In this document: piece after piece, positions 11,816-22,389 of the stretch
Layout: every line of letters starts with the position of its first letter
Position numbering within the stretch: position 1 is the stretch's first letter
The notes under the pieces: generated by a model
Databases searched by the model: none
Told to the model about the DNA's origin: nothing
The model's input: the letters and a program-made list of their open reading frames with translations, nothing else
NCBI GenBank assembly: GCA_036936605.1
Contig: JAUPFV010000003.1
Location: forward strand, 109,563,278-109,627,277
Source: Limnanthes douglasii subsp. nivea
Lineage: Eukaryota; Streptophyta; Magnoliopsida; Brassicales; Limnanthaceae
Reading direction: 5' to 3'
DNA length: 64,000 bases
Position numbers and translations under genes: made by a program

Positions 11816-11964
11816 CGTGTAAATATGTAGATAATTTCTTATCAGTTTATGTAAGTATCGGTCGCATACTCTTTCCTACCCTTGTGGCGCATGAAGGTTT
11901 TAATGAGGTACCCTAATAGCCGAATTATATATAAAATCCCATTTCCTTCTTAAAATGATTCGCA

Positions 11965-12160
11965 GAATGTTCATCTTTTTTAACTCAAAAGCATTCCAAA
12001 AAAAATTGGACTAGAATGTTCATCTTTTTTAACTCAAAAGCATTCCAAAAAATTTGGACTAGAAGGTTCATCTTTTTGAACCCAAAAGGATTTCCAAAGA
12101 AGTTTGGACTAGAAAGTTCATCTTTTTGAACTCAAAACATATTCCAAAGAAGTATGGACA
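11965..12160 (+). repeat. Tandem repeat between pol and antisense ORF of G1 (about 49 bp x 4)
   Basis: Units start at 11965, 12014, 12062 and 12112, with the core gttcatctttttgaactcaa then cattccaaa. Tat-lineage elements are known for variable tandem repeats in this position. The 295 bases that follow are AT-rich and show no gene. Confidence 0.9.
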
Positions 12161-12454
12161 ATGAATATTAGTTATTTTCTAAAAAAATCACATAAAAGGT
12201 TTCTTAGCGAAGAAACAAGTTGAGTTAAATAAGAAATCTGAAAAGTTTTCATCTTGAGAAATCATTTGTTCGATAAAAACTGTTTTAGGTGAAACATTTT
12301 AACATAAGGCATTTTTCATTAAAAAATAAACTTGAAAAGGAAAATAACAACATCGAAAATCCTCATAGCAGGAGGATAATCTTACAAAATAAAGTCCCAA
12401 CAGGTTTCGTTTCCAAATAATTAACAAAACAAGAGTAACAACATTCAAACTATG

Positions 12455-14440
12455 CTAGTCGCATGCGGAATTTTCCTTAATGTCTTCCGGGAAATCATAT
12501 TCCGAAGATGAACTTTCTAATTTATCGCTAGTCTCTAAATCCTCCATAGGAATACCTGTAGGGCGATGCCTTCTAATAACGCACAACCAAAGGCTTCCTA
12601 GCTTAAGGTCCGGAAACTTCTCATGCATCTCTAATACCATAGTGGACCTCATCTTAGCATCTCTTTCTTCGAGGCGAGATACAATACTGGCCGCGTATGC
12701 ATCTAGATATTTCTTCTGCTCAGTTTCGAAGTCCTTATTCAAAGATTCGTTCTCTTTTGACAGATTCTCAATATCTATAATAACACTCTCAAAGTATGTT
12801 TTAGTCTTCGCACAAGACTCGGTATGTTTTAGTCTTCGCATAAGATTTAATATATATACATCTTCTTTCTTAGCAAGTTCATCTGTCAGGTCTTTCACCT
12901 TTTTCTTCAAATCGATCGCCTCGAAGGTCTGCCTCTTTACTTCAGCCCTTTTTTAAAGGACTTCCTTCTTGTAATGATCCTTGCGGTTGGCTTTTCATTC
13001 GAGGAGAGAAGTAGCACAGAGCAGTTTTTTTAGCTCATTGGCAACAAAATCGTTTTCGTAGACATCAAAGTAAGCTGAGGCAGGGAAGACATATTCACCT
13101 TCCTCAAAGTTTTCTTCTTGACCCGCGGGTTGCTTTTTCTGAAGGAATAATTCCCCCCAGAGTCCGATTTGACTGTGACAACTTTCTTTATTATTGGTAA
13201 GCCCGGACAAGTTGTATTGTACCTTATTCCTTGACTATCAACCATTTTCTTTTGTTTCTCTTCAGTAGTAAGCCTTATTGGCCTTACAGCCCCAACTCTC
13301 CCAGCTGGTCTCACGTCAACAGAGTCTCGTTATCATCCCTCAATTGTTCATCATGGGCATTAGTCGGAGGACTTACCCAAGGATCCACTTGGTGTTTTTG
13401 TTGAACCTCTGTTGGCATCTTCTTCTGGGTATCATTCTGATGATCCCCTTGGACTGCGAATCCATGTTCCTCGAGAGCATCACTCTGCGAATCTGGTTTT
13501 TCTGCATCTTGGTGACTCGGAGCCCTAGCTCGAGTGGGAAGATAAACTACGTTGTCCAAGCCTTATAAGCATTTGAGGATACCGTCACTCGTGGAAGGCA
13601 CCATGAAGTCGGACATGGATCTCTTCTCTCCAAGGTCATATCTCCAAAGATTGTTTTTCACGAAGTTCATTGGCAGGAAACTCTGGTGAAATTTATAGTC
13701 CCAATGCTCACTTGCCCAGACGCTTAGCTTCTCAAAGGTTTTCTTGAAATTTTTTGCGTAACTTTTAAAAGGCTTGGCAATTCCCTTCATAGTTGTTTGA
13801 AAGAAACATCTTTATAGTATCTAAATTATTTAATAAAATAGAAGACTATATGAGGATGCATACCTTTCCCGGACCACTTCAAAGTTAACCGATGAGGAAG
13901 GTCGTCGGAGTTTTCAAAGCCAGTCTCCCATAGCCCGGAGATAAAGACGAATTGTTGCTTCCACTTTTTATCAGCTTCTAAGAAGTCTTTGATCACCTTG
14001 AACTGCCTCGCAAAACCAAGAGATTAAAAATGTTAATGAGAGTTCTTAGCCACACCTAAAATAAAGATAAGCTGCTCCACGGAAAAGGCTATCTCAGAAA
14101 GTCTGGACGCCATGATGCAGGCCATGAGTGTGTACCATATGCTAGCGCCAGCCTAGGAAGGGCAGAGTCTGATGAAGTTGAAGTATTCTAGTAGAGCAGG
14201 ATCAAGAGGTAGACAAAGGGCCCAGATCATGAGCTCGGTGTAAAGGATCAGTTCATGGTTGTGAACGGAAAACGGAGTCTCTCCAACGGTGGGAAACCGA
14301 ATGGTAGGGACGCGACACGTGGCCATATGTGACTTCATCATCTAAAATATCTCTGACACTATAACGGCTAGGAAGAGACACGTGAGCTCAAAACAAATGA
14401 TGATTTGGTTGAGGTCATCGTGACCAAGGGTGAAGTCATG
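12455..14440 (-). pseudogene. G1 antisense ORF, Transposase_28-like domain plus coiled coil
   Basis: The gene lies antisense to gag-pol, as in Tat elements. From the 5' side, 14440-13990 holds the domain annotated in Pfam as 'putative gypsy-type transposon' (PF04195), seen as LILYTELMIWALCLPLDPAL and RLCPS. A probable intron follows at about 13861-13795. An exon at 13790-13563 has SVWASEHWDYKFHQSFLP, homologous to the G2 and G5 ORFs. A Lys/Arg-rich part lies at 13314-13030, and a 151-codon coiled-coil frame (KKKVKDLTDELAKK...) ends at 12455. The N-terminal MFTAR segment found in G2 and G4 is missing and stops separate the pieces. Its role in the element is unknown. Confidence 0.75.
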
Positions 14441-14624
14441 AGTCCAAACAAGTCTGGAATCACGTGAACCGAAGGGTAGCACCAAAAAAAATTATTTATG
14501 AGGCACAAACAACAAAGCCATCTGATCATGGGACTGGTCATACAAAAATTTTGAGTGTCACAAAATCTGAAGATGTTCGAGAGAAAGGAAAACTGCAGTC
14601 CTCACTCAGAAATCTTCTTGATGA

Positions 14625-14636
14625 CTGGGGGGCTAC
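14625..14636 (+). promoter_or_regulatory. G1 polypurine tract
   Basis: The sequence tggggggctac abuts the start of the 3' LTR (TGATAAGGG at 14637). This is the expected place and make-up for the plus-strand primer of reverse transcription. Confidence 0.8.
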
Positions 14637-15056
14637 TGATAAGGGAAGGAAATATAAATAATAACAAGGTTAATTATGTAATATATAAGGACTAAGTTTG
14701 TGTATTTAATGATTAAGGACCAAAGTAAAGCAAACATAAGAAATAGAGAGGTTGGATGATCTACCCTAAGAACTTGTCTGTAAATAGTAGAGGAGTCGGC
14801 TGAGAAATCCACCTTAACGGTGATAATTCTATAATTTTACTATCCACCTCATGTACTATATAAAAGACATTCTGTTTTTGAGAAAAGGGTCAATGATTAG
14901 TCAATTATTGCTACATTTATTCATTTTGTCTCTTTATCTCTCTACAAAACACCAATCTTATAATTACGGTTGCCCCATATGAACATTTCTTAGACAGACG
15001 CACTCCTACGAACATTTTCGATTCCGAACTAACCTTAAAATATTCTGAGTTCATCA
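14637..15056 (+). repeat. G1 3' LTR (LTR3)
   Basis: A 420-bp TG...CA repeat matching LTR1 and LTR2 with more differences than those two show between themselves. It is followed by the target duplication CTAGC at 15057-15061. Confidence 0.93.
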
Positions 15057-15061
15057 CTAGC

Positions 15062-15213
15062 CTCATAACTGAGTCATCAAGCTTACTTAGCTTACTGCTT
15101 ATTCATCAAATTTTGTCTATCAATTCCAAATTACCCGTCTAGATAAAATATGATTCCCTTTACTTTAATGGACATCCAAAAATATATGATCCTATCATCT
15201 AGCCCTCTTATCT
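15062..15213 (-). mobile_element. G2 LTR (reverse), second part, with purine tract
   Basis: The rest of the LTR interrupted by G1. On the minus strand the LTR starts TGATAGGATC at 15197, much like the G3 LTR start TGATCGGATC. Just outside it (15198-15213, minus strand) is a purine-rich agataagagggctaga that fits a polypurine tract. This is therefore the 3' LTR of an element pointing left, which agrees with the plus-strand antisense ORF beside it. The following 400 bases hold that ORF's promoter region, with a CACGTG at 15333-15338. Confidence 0.7.
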
Positions 15214-15618
15214 CTTTCCGAAGTATTTCGGGAGAGCTAAAATTGTAAAAAATATCTGAACTGCATCTGAAGTGGCTTCTTAAATCCCTTTTTACTGAAA
15301 CGTCACAACTTTAAATGGTTGGTTTCCAATGGCACGTGTCAAGTAGTCATTGGGGAAATCGAATAGTTTCTTTCTTTGAAATGGTTTTTATTACCAAAAA
15401 AGGTAACAAACGGCTACATTTACTACATTTTCCTAATTATTACCGTTACTTTCTCTTCCCTAGTAAAACACTCAAGTGCGTTATCTCTATTCATATATAT
15501 GGATAACTTTTACTGTTTCCATTTTTAGAGTGAGAAAGAAACCCATTTTTGTAATTCTTGAGAGAGAAAAAAATCCAACTATTACCCAGATTCTTCTTTT
15601 GTTCTTCTCATTTCTTGT

Positions 15619-18327
15619 ATGTTTACAGCAAGAATTGCACTAATTAGAGGAGTTTGTCTCAACTTGTCCAAGTTGGCAAGAAGAGAAAAAGAAAAGAAAA
15701 ATTTCTGCCAGATTACCTGCTTCTCTCGTGATTCAAATTTCAAAACGAGACATAAGTTCTTCATCTGGAAAACAACCATTTGTTTCTAAAATCATCCCTC
15801 ATGGACAATCTCATGTAATCCCCAACCAATCTGCTCGATCAGTTGAGATTCTTTCAAGAAATATCGGTAGGAATCGTAAACCTTTATCCACATTTATTGT
15901 TATGGGCTCAGACATTGGAGAAAATACTTATCGTAGGCTTACCATACTTTCAAAGGCTAACAACAAGCCTTCAACATTGAATAAAGGAATTCATAAGCTA
16001 TCAGAGGTTTCCACTCATACCAGTCATTTATCTCAACAAAAGTTGATTGTGGAGGAAACCACTAATACTCATATTGCGGAAGATAACTCTGGTAACAAGG
16101 TCGGTGATCCAACAGAGATGGATGATGGAAGATATAATGAATGACAGTGGTGAAGATACGATATTGGAGACATCAAATTGTACTGGGGACACCCGAAGAA
16201 ATAATCGAGAAAAAAAGAAAGAAAACTCATATCATAGAATCCAAACCACTTCCAAAATGTATGGTTGGGCGAGTCGGGCCAAATTTCACTAAGCTCAATG
16301 TCATATAATTGTTGGATTTACAAATAATATCTTATGTATACACTCACACAAACAATTTTGGTAACTGTTGGAGCAAGTGGGGGTTTCCTCAATCAATCAA
16401 AGTCAGGATTCCAATCAATGAAGGGAATCCGATAGACTACAAAGTAGGAGAGCTGGTGGTGTACCCCGAAGTGCTTAATTGGGGTCTCAGATTTCCTTTA
16501 GACCCGGAAATCATGAGATATTTACACTTAGTGAAATTATACCCAAGTCAGTTAAGCCTTAACGCTTGGTTTACACTTTTGGAAAATATTGTAGCTTCAA
16601 GGCTATCGAAGATTATGATGCCTATAGAGAAATATTCCGTTGTGGCTGGTTTGTGTCAAAATGGTAATATTCCATTTTACTCTTTTAACATGGTAAATGA
16701 CTATAAAGTAGTCAATGAATTACTAGAAGAGGATAAACCCTGGAGAACCTAATTTCTCTTCAATAGTGGTGCTTGGGAGAATATAAGAAAAAATACCTCT
16801 AAAGGAAATCTGAGCATGCTTATAAGATACCGGAAGTCTTCATGTAAGTATTTTTATTTTTTCATAAATATTTTTTGTTATGTTCTAATAGCGGTTCTCA
16901 CAACGGATTTATTTTTCAGTGCTTTAAAAGCTATTTTCACTAAACTGCATCAATGGGCAGCCAAAAAATGGTCGAATGAATTTCATACTTGTTTTATTGT
17001 ATGAAATATGGTGAGAGCTCAACTATAGAGGAAAACTCTGATCCGTGAGCTCTCATGAAAAAAATCCACTACCCCTGCCCATTCTTTTGACATTTATAAG
17101 AGGACCGAGGAGGCTGATGACAAGATTTTCCTACCAACTAGAAACAGAGCCCCCAACCATCTTCATAAAACCAATAAACTAAAGAAGAAGAAGGAAAAAA
17201 AGGATGCATCATATGAAGTCATTCCTGAGTTGGAAAGCACGAGACCTCAAGATGAAATGGATGCAGCTCTGTTAGAAGCTATTACAGTTGCTGTGGGGGA
17301 GATTAAAGATCCCTCAAAATCTCGGATTGCTAAGAAAAAGAAAGGGTAGAAAATGACTAAAGAAGGCAATGATAAGAGGGAGGCAAAGAATAAGAAAACT
17401 GTTATTGGTTCGGAGATCATAATCTGATCTGATGTCCCTCATACCATTACTCCTACTGCAACCCCTCATCAAGATGAAGAGTTTGTTGATTTGTCTTCCT
17501 CTGTACTCCCTACTGCTGATAGACCTTCTTTCGAAGTTGTCGATTAGCTAGATGACATAGGAAATTTGGGAAACTTCAATTTTGAATAATTTGATAAAAT
17601 GTTCCCTCAGACTATTACCATTTCCAACGCCGTGACACACGATGAGGAATCCTTCGAAGTGTCAAAAGATAATGATGAACTGAGATATGTAGTTTTAGAC
17701 TACATAAGGCCAATAGTTGACTTGGGGAGGCCGGTTAGATCTCAAGTTAAGGATATCACCACCCTTCGTAGTGAAAACCAAAATTTGCAGAATGTCATCG
17801 GGGAGGAGAAAGACAATGTAGAAAATATGAACAAGGAATTGAAGACCTTTAAAGGTGATCTGGTTCAATCCAAATATGATCATGATCAATTGGAGCTTAA
17901 GTTTTTTTATTTGAAAAAATATTTTTCCTCTTTGAAGGAATAACAAGCTAGGGATAAGGTTAGCTTCCAAAACTTATCGAAAGAGAAGAAAAATATTCTA
18001 AAAAGAAATAAGATGAAGTCACCAACCTTAAATAGAACACTACAAAGGAAATATCCATTGTTGTAAATGTATATGCAGATGGTGTATTGAAATTTATGGA
18101 GCAGAGAGAAGAGTCCATTAAATTGGATATGGTACTATTATTTCATGAAACCTTTTCTGAAACAGTCTCTTGGGGAGTTGTGGAGGCATGTTCCACATAA
18201 GGAAATCCCTTTTCACACTATGGATCAGGGTGATAAATTAGGTGTTTCTTTGGATGAGTCTGAATCTGATGATGAGGCTGAAAAAGATTCAGATGATGAC
18301 CAAAAAGAAAAAGAAAAAGACAAATAA
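15619..18327 (+). pseudogene. G2 antisense-type ORF (MFTAR start, Transposase_28-like, coiled coil)
   Basis: The start MFTARIALIRG...CLNLSKL matches the G4 ORF at 63206 (MFTARTTLIKGGWLNLSEL). A frameshift near 15690 is followed by an open frame (15728-16144) with STFIVMGSDI, matching FIAMGSD in G4. The PF04195-type domain is in the open frame 16309-16752 (IKVRIPIN, LNWGLRFPLDPEIMRYL, SLNAWFTLL). An intron with a GT donor near 16843 and the acceptor ttttttcag at 16919 precedes LHQWAAKKWSNEFHTCF. A Lys-rich part, a coiled coil (17599-17943) and an acidic tail ending EKDSDDDQKEKEKDK at 18327 follow. Stops lie near 16142, 17347, 17547 and 17941. Confidence 0.75.
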
Positions 18328-18610
18328 GAAGACAACATTGAGAAGAAAACCGAAGGGAATGAGCCCTTAGGTTTACCATTTTTATTATGTTTGTGTTTTG
18401 CACCAAAGTCCTTGGAGTATGCAAGACATTTTATTGTATTTCAGATTTCTTACTAACTTTCTTTATGTAAGTATTTGTTGTACACAAGGCATTTTGCCAT
18501 GTAGGTCGGATTTTCATTATAACTTGAATTTATCCACTTTATTTTAACCATATTTTTTTCTCTCATTAATATCCGGTCTTAATTAATTATAACTAAATTG
18601 AAGCAATAAA

Positions 18611-18976
18611 TCAACTTTAAACAAGCCATTCAAAAATATTTCATTTAAATAAAATAAGTGTTTGATAAGTCTTTAATTAATTCATCCAAGTCATTCAAAC
18701 GTAATACATTTGAAGGAAATAAATATTTAATAGGTCTTTAATCCATCTAATCCATTAAAAGGTATTGCATTTGAAAGTAATAAATGTTTAATAGGTTTTT
18801 AATCCATCCGGGTCATTCAAAGGTAATCCATTTGAAGGCAATAAATCTTTAGTAGGTCTTTAATCATCCGAGACATTCAAATGTAATCCATTTGAAGGAA
18901 ATAAATATTTAATAGATCTTTAATCCATCTGAGTCATTCAAAGATAATTCATTTGAAGGAAATAATTATTTAATTT
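18611..18976 (+). repeat. Tandem repeat of G2 (about 60 bp, 5-6 copies)
   Basis: Units of about 60 bases with the core ggtctttaatccatc then gtcattcaaaggtaa and catttgaaggaaataaata. Clear copies start near 18668, 18732, 18793, 18853 and 18914. It lies on the far side of the antisense-type ORF from the LTR, the same position as the 49-bp repeat of G1, although the two are unrelated in sequence. Confidence 0.92.
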
Positions 18977-19334
18977 TGGATGTCTAAAAGGATTGAGATT
19001 TTATCTATATGGGTAATTCAGACTCGATAGCCAAACTTTGATGAATAAGAAATAAGCTAAGTAAGCCTGATGACTCAGCTGTGTGCCTAGTACATCAAAT
19101 TATGGGCTTGGGGGCTCATAAGCTTGACCCGAGTAAAAGATCTGACTCGGATGGCCATGGATCTCAAAAGGGTATAAATAACTCAACCAACATCATTAAA
19201 GAGGTTGGACTTTTTCCAAAATATTAAATACAAGTAAACACCTCTTTTCTCTCACTACTCTTTACCAAAAACTTAATATCAAATAAACTAAAGGTGTTCC
19301 ATATTTAACCTTAAATTAGTTTTCATCCTCACCA
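18977..19334 (+). mobile_element. G2-family LTR, forward orientation, 5'-truncated
   Basis: The sequence starts tggatgtctaaaagg, runs through cagctgtgtgcctag, gggcttgggggctcataagc and the TATA-like gggtataaataac, and ends catcctcacca. It is the reverse complement of the LTR at 4143-4433 plus 15062-15197, with its first ~20 bases replaced by tandem repeat. No purine tract or primer-binding site is next to it, so it marks a rearrangement, not the normal partner LTR. Confidence 0.75.
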
Positions 19335-19749
19335 GCTATGACACAGAGCATGGGTTTTCTTTCAAACACATGCATAATACAATAAGTTAGATAACTTCTT
19401 ATTGTGAAAATAAAGTCCCAACTTGATGTACATGGAGACTTCATGCATCAGTTGAGTCCAATACGAGATTATGATGATTAAGCTATTTGTTGAATGACAT
19501 ACTTGCAACCCCGTATTTTCCAAACAACATCAGAGACATTTGACATCGGATTTGATTGTACAAAAATTCATGATTTTATTAGGACATTTCATTCCGTGAC
19601 AACAAAACGTATACATTCGTCTGTAAACAGGACTACGACTTAGACATTTCTTACCGCCTCTTGTGGAATGCTTTAGAGAAGAAAATGGGGGGATTTTTCA
19701 AAGACAATTTTAGTTATTTAATTTTAGTTTACTCAATTGATATTTCAAA

Positions 19750-21307
19750 TGATAGAAGAGGTGTGATATTATGACTGACTACCACTTGGAATATGCTGCT
19801 AAAAACGTATTCAATCATTGTTTCATAGCATTCGGTTCATGTATTAAGGTTTTCATTAATTTCGTCAAATTTTATTTGTCGATAGAACGTTTTTAACTAG
19901 AAAACATAGGGGTTTATTGATATATTTCGTACAAAGGATGCCATCAACCGTTAGTTTCATCTTTTTCTTATAATGTGATGATATCTTGGTTTAGTTATAA
20001 CTATGTTATTCTATTATTAACTATCATGTGATTCTATTATAACAAAAATGAAATTTCTTGTATATTAGACATCTTATTTCTTTGTATACTTATATTGCAC
20101 ATTGTTGTATATTTAACCATGCTAGTTCGGTATATTAAACATGCTACTTGTTATATAACTCAGCATGCATTTCTATTGTATATTTAATCATGCTAGTTTG
20201 CGACATTTTATATAATAATTTCTTATACATCAAACATGCGACATGTTATATAATTGACCATGTAATTTGAGGTATATTAAACATGTTATTCTAGTATAAT
20301 AAATACCATGAAATTGCATATATATTTCATGTTGCATGTGGTATTATCGATTGTAAAGATGCTGACAATTATATATAGTTTTTAGAGAGTTTGAAATATC
20401 ATTTGTTAGAGTATCAAATCAAATTTGTTTCGGACCGTCATTTAGGTATCATTGATTTTATTTATCTCTCGTATTCAAACTGCTACCATGCCTACTGTAT
20501 TTTCTATCTAGTTAAAATTTGAGGTATGCACTGAATAATACTAAGAAAACGTTCAAATCTAGGATGCTAAATCTATTTAATCAATGTTATTATGCTCTAA
20601 CTGTAGATATGTTATATGAACATCTTGAAGGTTTTATATGTGAAGGTGGTAGAAGAGTTGCTAACGTTTTTAACAGTTTACCTCGGGAGAAGTATGCTCA
20701 AGAAATTTTTACTGATGAAAAATTTGTAGTCTACCCATTGTTGAATTAATTGAAATATTATTGTCTTACTTATGACTCAAATTTCACAATGTTATTTAGA
20801 AGGGCTAAGCTAGATTACTAAATTATGTCATGATTATGAAAAGAACTTAAAGCAAAATATCGAACAAGGTCGTACTTGACTAGTCTATAAGTCTTTGGTA
20901 GCCATATTTGACGTTTTTTCAAATCTTGTTATGGTTGCTAATTTTCTAGATTTCAAATGTTCTTGTGGTGTTTGGTAACAAGAATATTTTCCATGTTCTG
21001 ACACTTTTGCTGCAACACATTCGACTCACTAAGATCCTATCATGTTAATGTAGTCATTATTCACTATTAGAAATTGCATGTCTATTTACTCTTTAAACAT
21101 ACCGACTCTAACCAATTTTGGTGAATGACCAAGCTCTAATGATTCTTCCGAGCCTGAAATTATGTTTTCGAACATGAAAAAAGATGAGCTATAAGGCCTA
21201 ACAAGAATCATATTCCATCTAGAGGAGAAATAACAACTAAGAAGTTTAGGAGTGGTCATTGTTCAAAGCTAGGCCATCATAAAAGGACCTGTGAGGTCCT
21301 ATTTTAA
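19750..21307 (+). pseudogene. Family A MULE transposase (mudrA-like), decayed
   Basis: Across several frames it aligns with the family B transposase: an N-terminal piece near 19780-19870; KFVSDRHLGIID near 20430 (FISDRHAGII in B); NCYHAYCIFYL near 20480; and the open frame 20519-20749 (LEGFICEGGRRVANVF, LPREKYAQ). The SWIM-type piece is FKCSCGVW...YFPCSDTFAA near 20950. A zinc knuckle SGHCSKLGHHKRTC, with its first Cys lost, stands near 21255. It would cut and paste the MULE, but stops such as TAA at 20938 and many frameshifts make it dead. It points towards the minus-strand acidic and Ulp1-like genes, as in family B. Confidence 0.8.
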
Positions 21308-22137
21308 ATATTAAAAATATTTTTCCCAATGTTTTGTAGTTTAATTTTATGAATTTTATAGCTTCTCCTTTTTGGCATACTACAATATATATATATTTTC
21401 TACATATATGCAAAACCAGGCTTGAAAACATTCGATGGCAGATTTAAAGTCTATTAACTTGCGATTCCTTGCTTACCCAACATGTAACTTCCTTGTATAT
21501 TAAACCGACCAAGCAAGTTTCTTGTACATTAACCATGTTACTTCTTGTATATTAAACATGATACTTCTTGTATATTAAACCAACTATGCGATTTCTTGTA
21601 TATTAAACCATTCGATCTTAAGTATATTAACTATGTTAGTTCTTATATTTCCAATCATACGATTTCAAGTATATTTGACCATGCTCGTTTTTTTAGATAT
21701 TTATATATGAAACTCTAGTTATAATTGACCATGACATTTATCATATAATATACCATGTCTTGCATAATTAACTGATCCACCATGCGATTGATGTACCGTT
21801 TGGTGTCAAGTATCTTTAACATGCTAAATCTTCTATTAACTATGCAAGTTCATGTATATTAAACATGTTATAAAACATGATATTTCTTGTATATTAAAAC
21901 ATAATATCTACAGAAACTAAACTATAAAATAGAATATTTTACATGTAAAACAAACCCAAATGAGATCATAAACTTGTTATATTGGTTAAATATGGATTAC
22001 AAGTTTTATTGAATGAACAAAAAAAAAGTAACCCTAATATTTTCTATAGTTTCAACGCTTACAAAAAGAATAGTATATTATAGGGTTGGTCAGTTTAGAG
22101 CGTGAGTTAACAACTAAAACATGCAAAACAAAAACAT
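21308..22137. other. Non-coding spacer between family A transposase and acidic gene
   Basis: AT-rich spacer between the two convergent gene remnants. Apart from dense family A words at 21470-21910, nothing can be recognised. Confidence 0.6.
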
Positions 22138-22262
22138 TCAACCATCAGAAGAAAATTCTTCTTCTTCAAACTTTTCTTTCTTTTCATCCATCTCATCATT
22201 AGTCTTCTCCTCTTCACCCTCCTCCTCTTCACCCTCATCCTCGTCAATAATTTTTAAGAGAT
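22138..22262 (-). pseudogene. Family A acidic C-terminal coding fragment
   Basis: On the minus strand, following an acceptor-like taacag, about 40 codons are almost wholly Glu/Asp/Lys (KIIDEDEGEEEEGEEEK, then KFEEEEFSSDG) and end in TGA. It occupies the same place as the acidic ORF at 59311-59673 in family B, between the transposase 3' end and the Ulp1-like gene 3' end. It may be a homologue of that ORF or a last exon of the Ulp1-like gene. Low-complexity sequence limits the homology claim. Confidence 0.5.
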
Positions 22263-22389
22263 GTTCCTGTTAGGAATGTTTTATTCGTAAATAAAAAGGA
22301 TTACAAACATTTTTGTTATAATAATCGATAGAACAATTTAGTTACACTTACGGTTGCATGGTAAAAATTGGTATCACGTTAAATTTACA

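Larger units (their letters stand above)
4434..15056 (+). mobile_element. G1: Tat-lineage Ty3/Gypsy LTR retrotransposon, degenerate
   Basis: The element starts with TGATAAGGG and ends with GTTCATCA. A 5-bp target duplication CTAGC lies at 4429-4433 and 15057-15061. The order is LTR, partial gag, duplicated segment with a second LTR, gag, RT, RNase H, a second RNase H-like region, integrase, tandem repeats, antisense ORF, purine tract, LTR. The second RNase H and the antisense ORF place it in the Tat group. Many stops and frameshifts make it non-functional. It is inserted in an LTR of element G2. Confidence 0.9.

Noticed and set aside
12480..12956. A 158-codon Ser-rich plus-strand frame
   Set aside because: It is opposite the coiled-coil frame 12455-12910, which fits the antisense gene of Tat elements.
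15315..15506. A 63-codon plus-strand frame upstream of the G2 antisense ORF
   Set aside because: No motif and no counterpart in G4. It lies in the promoter region before the conserved MFTAR start.
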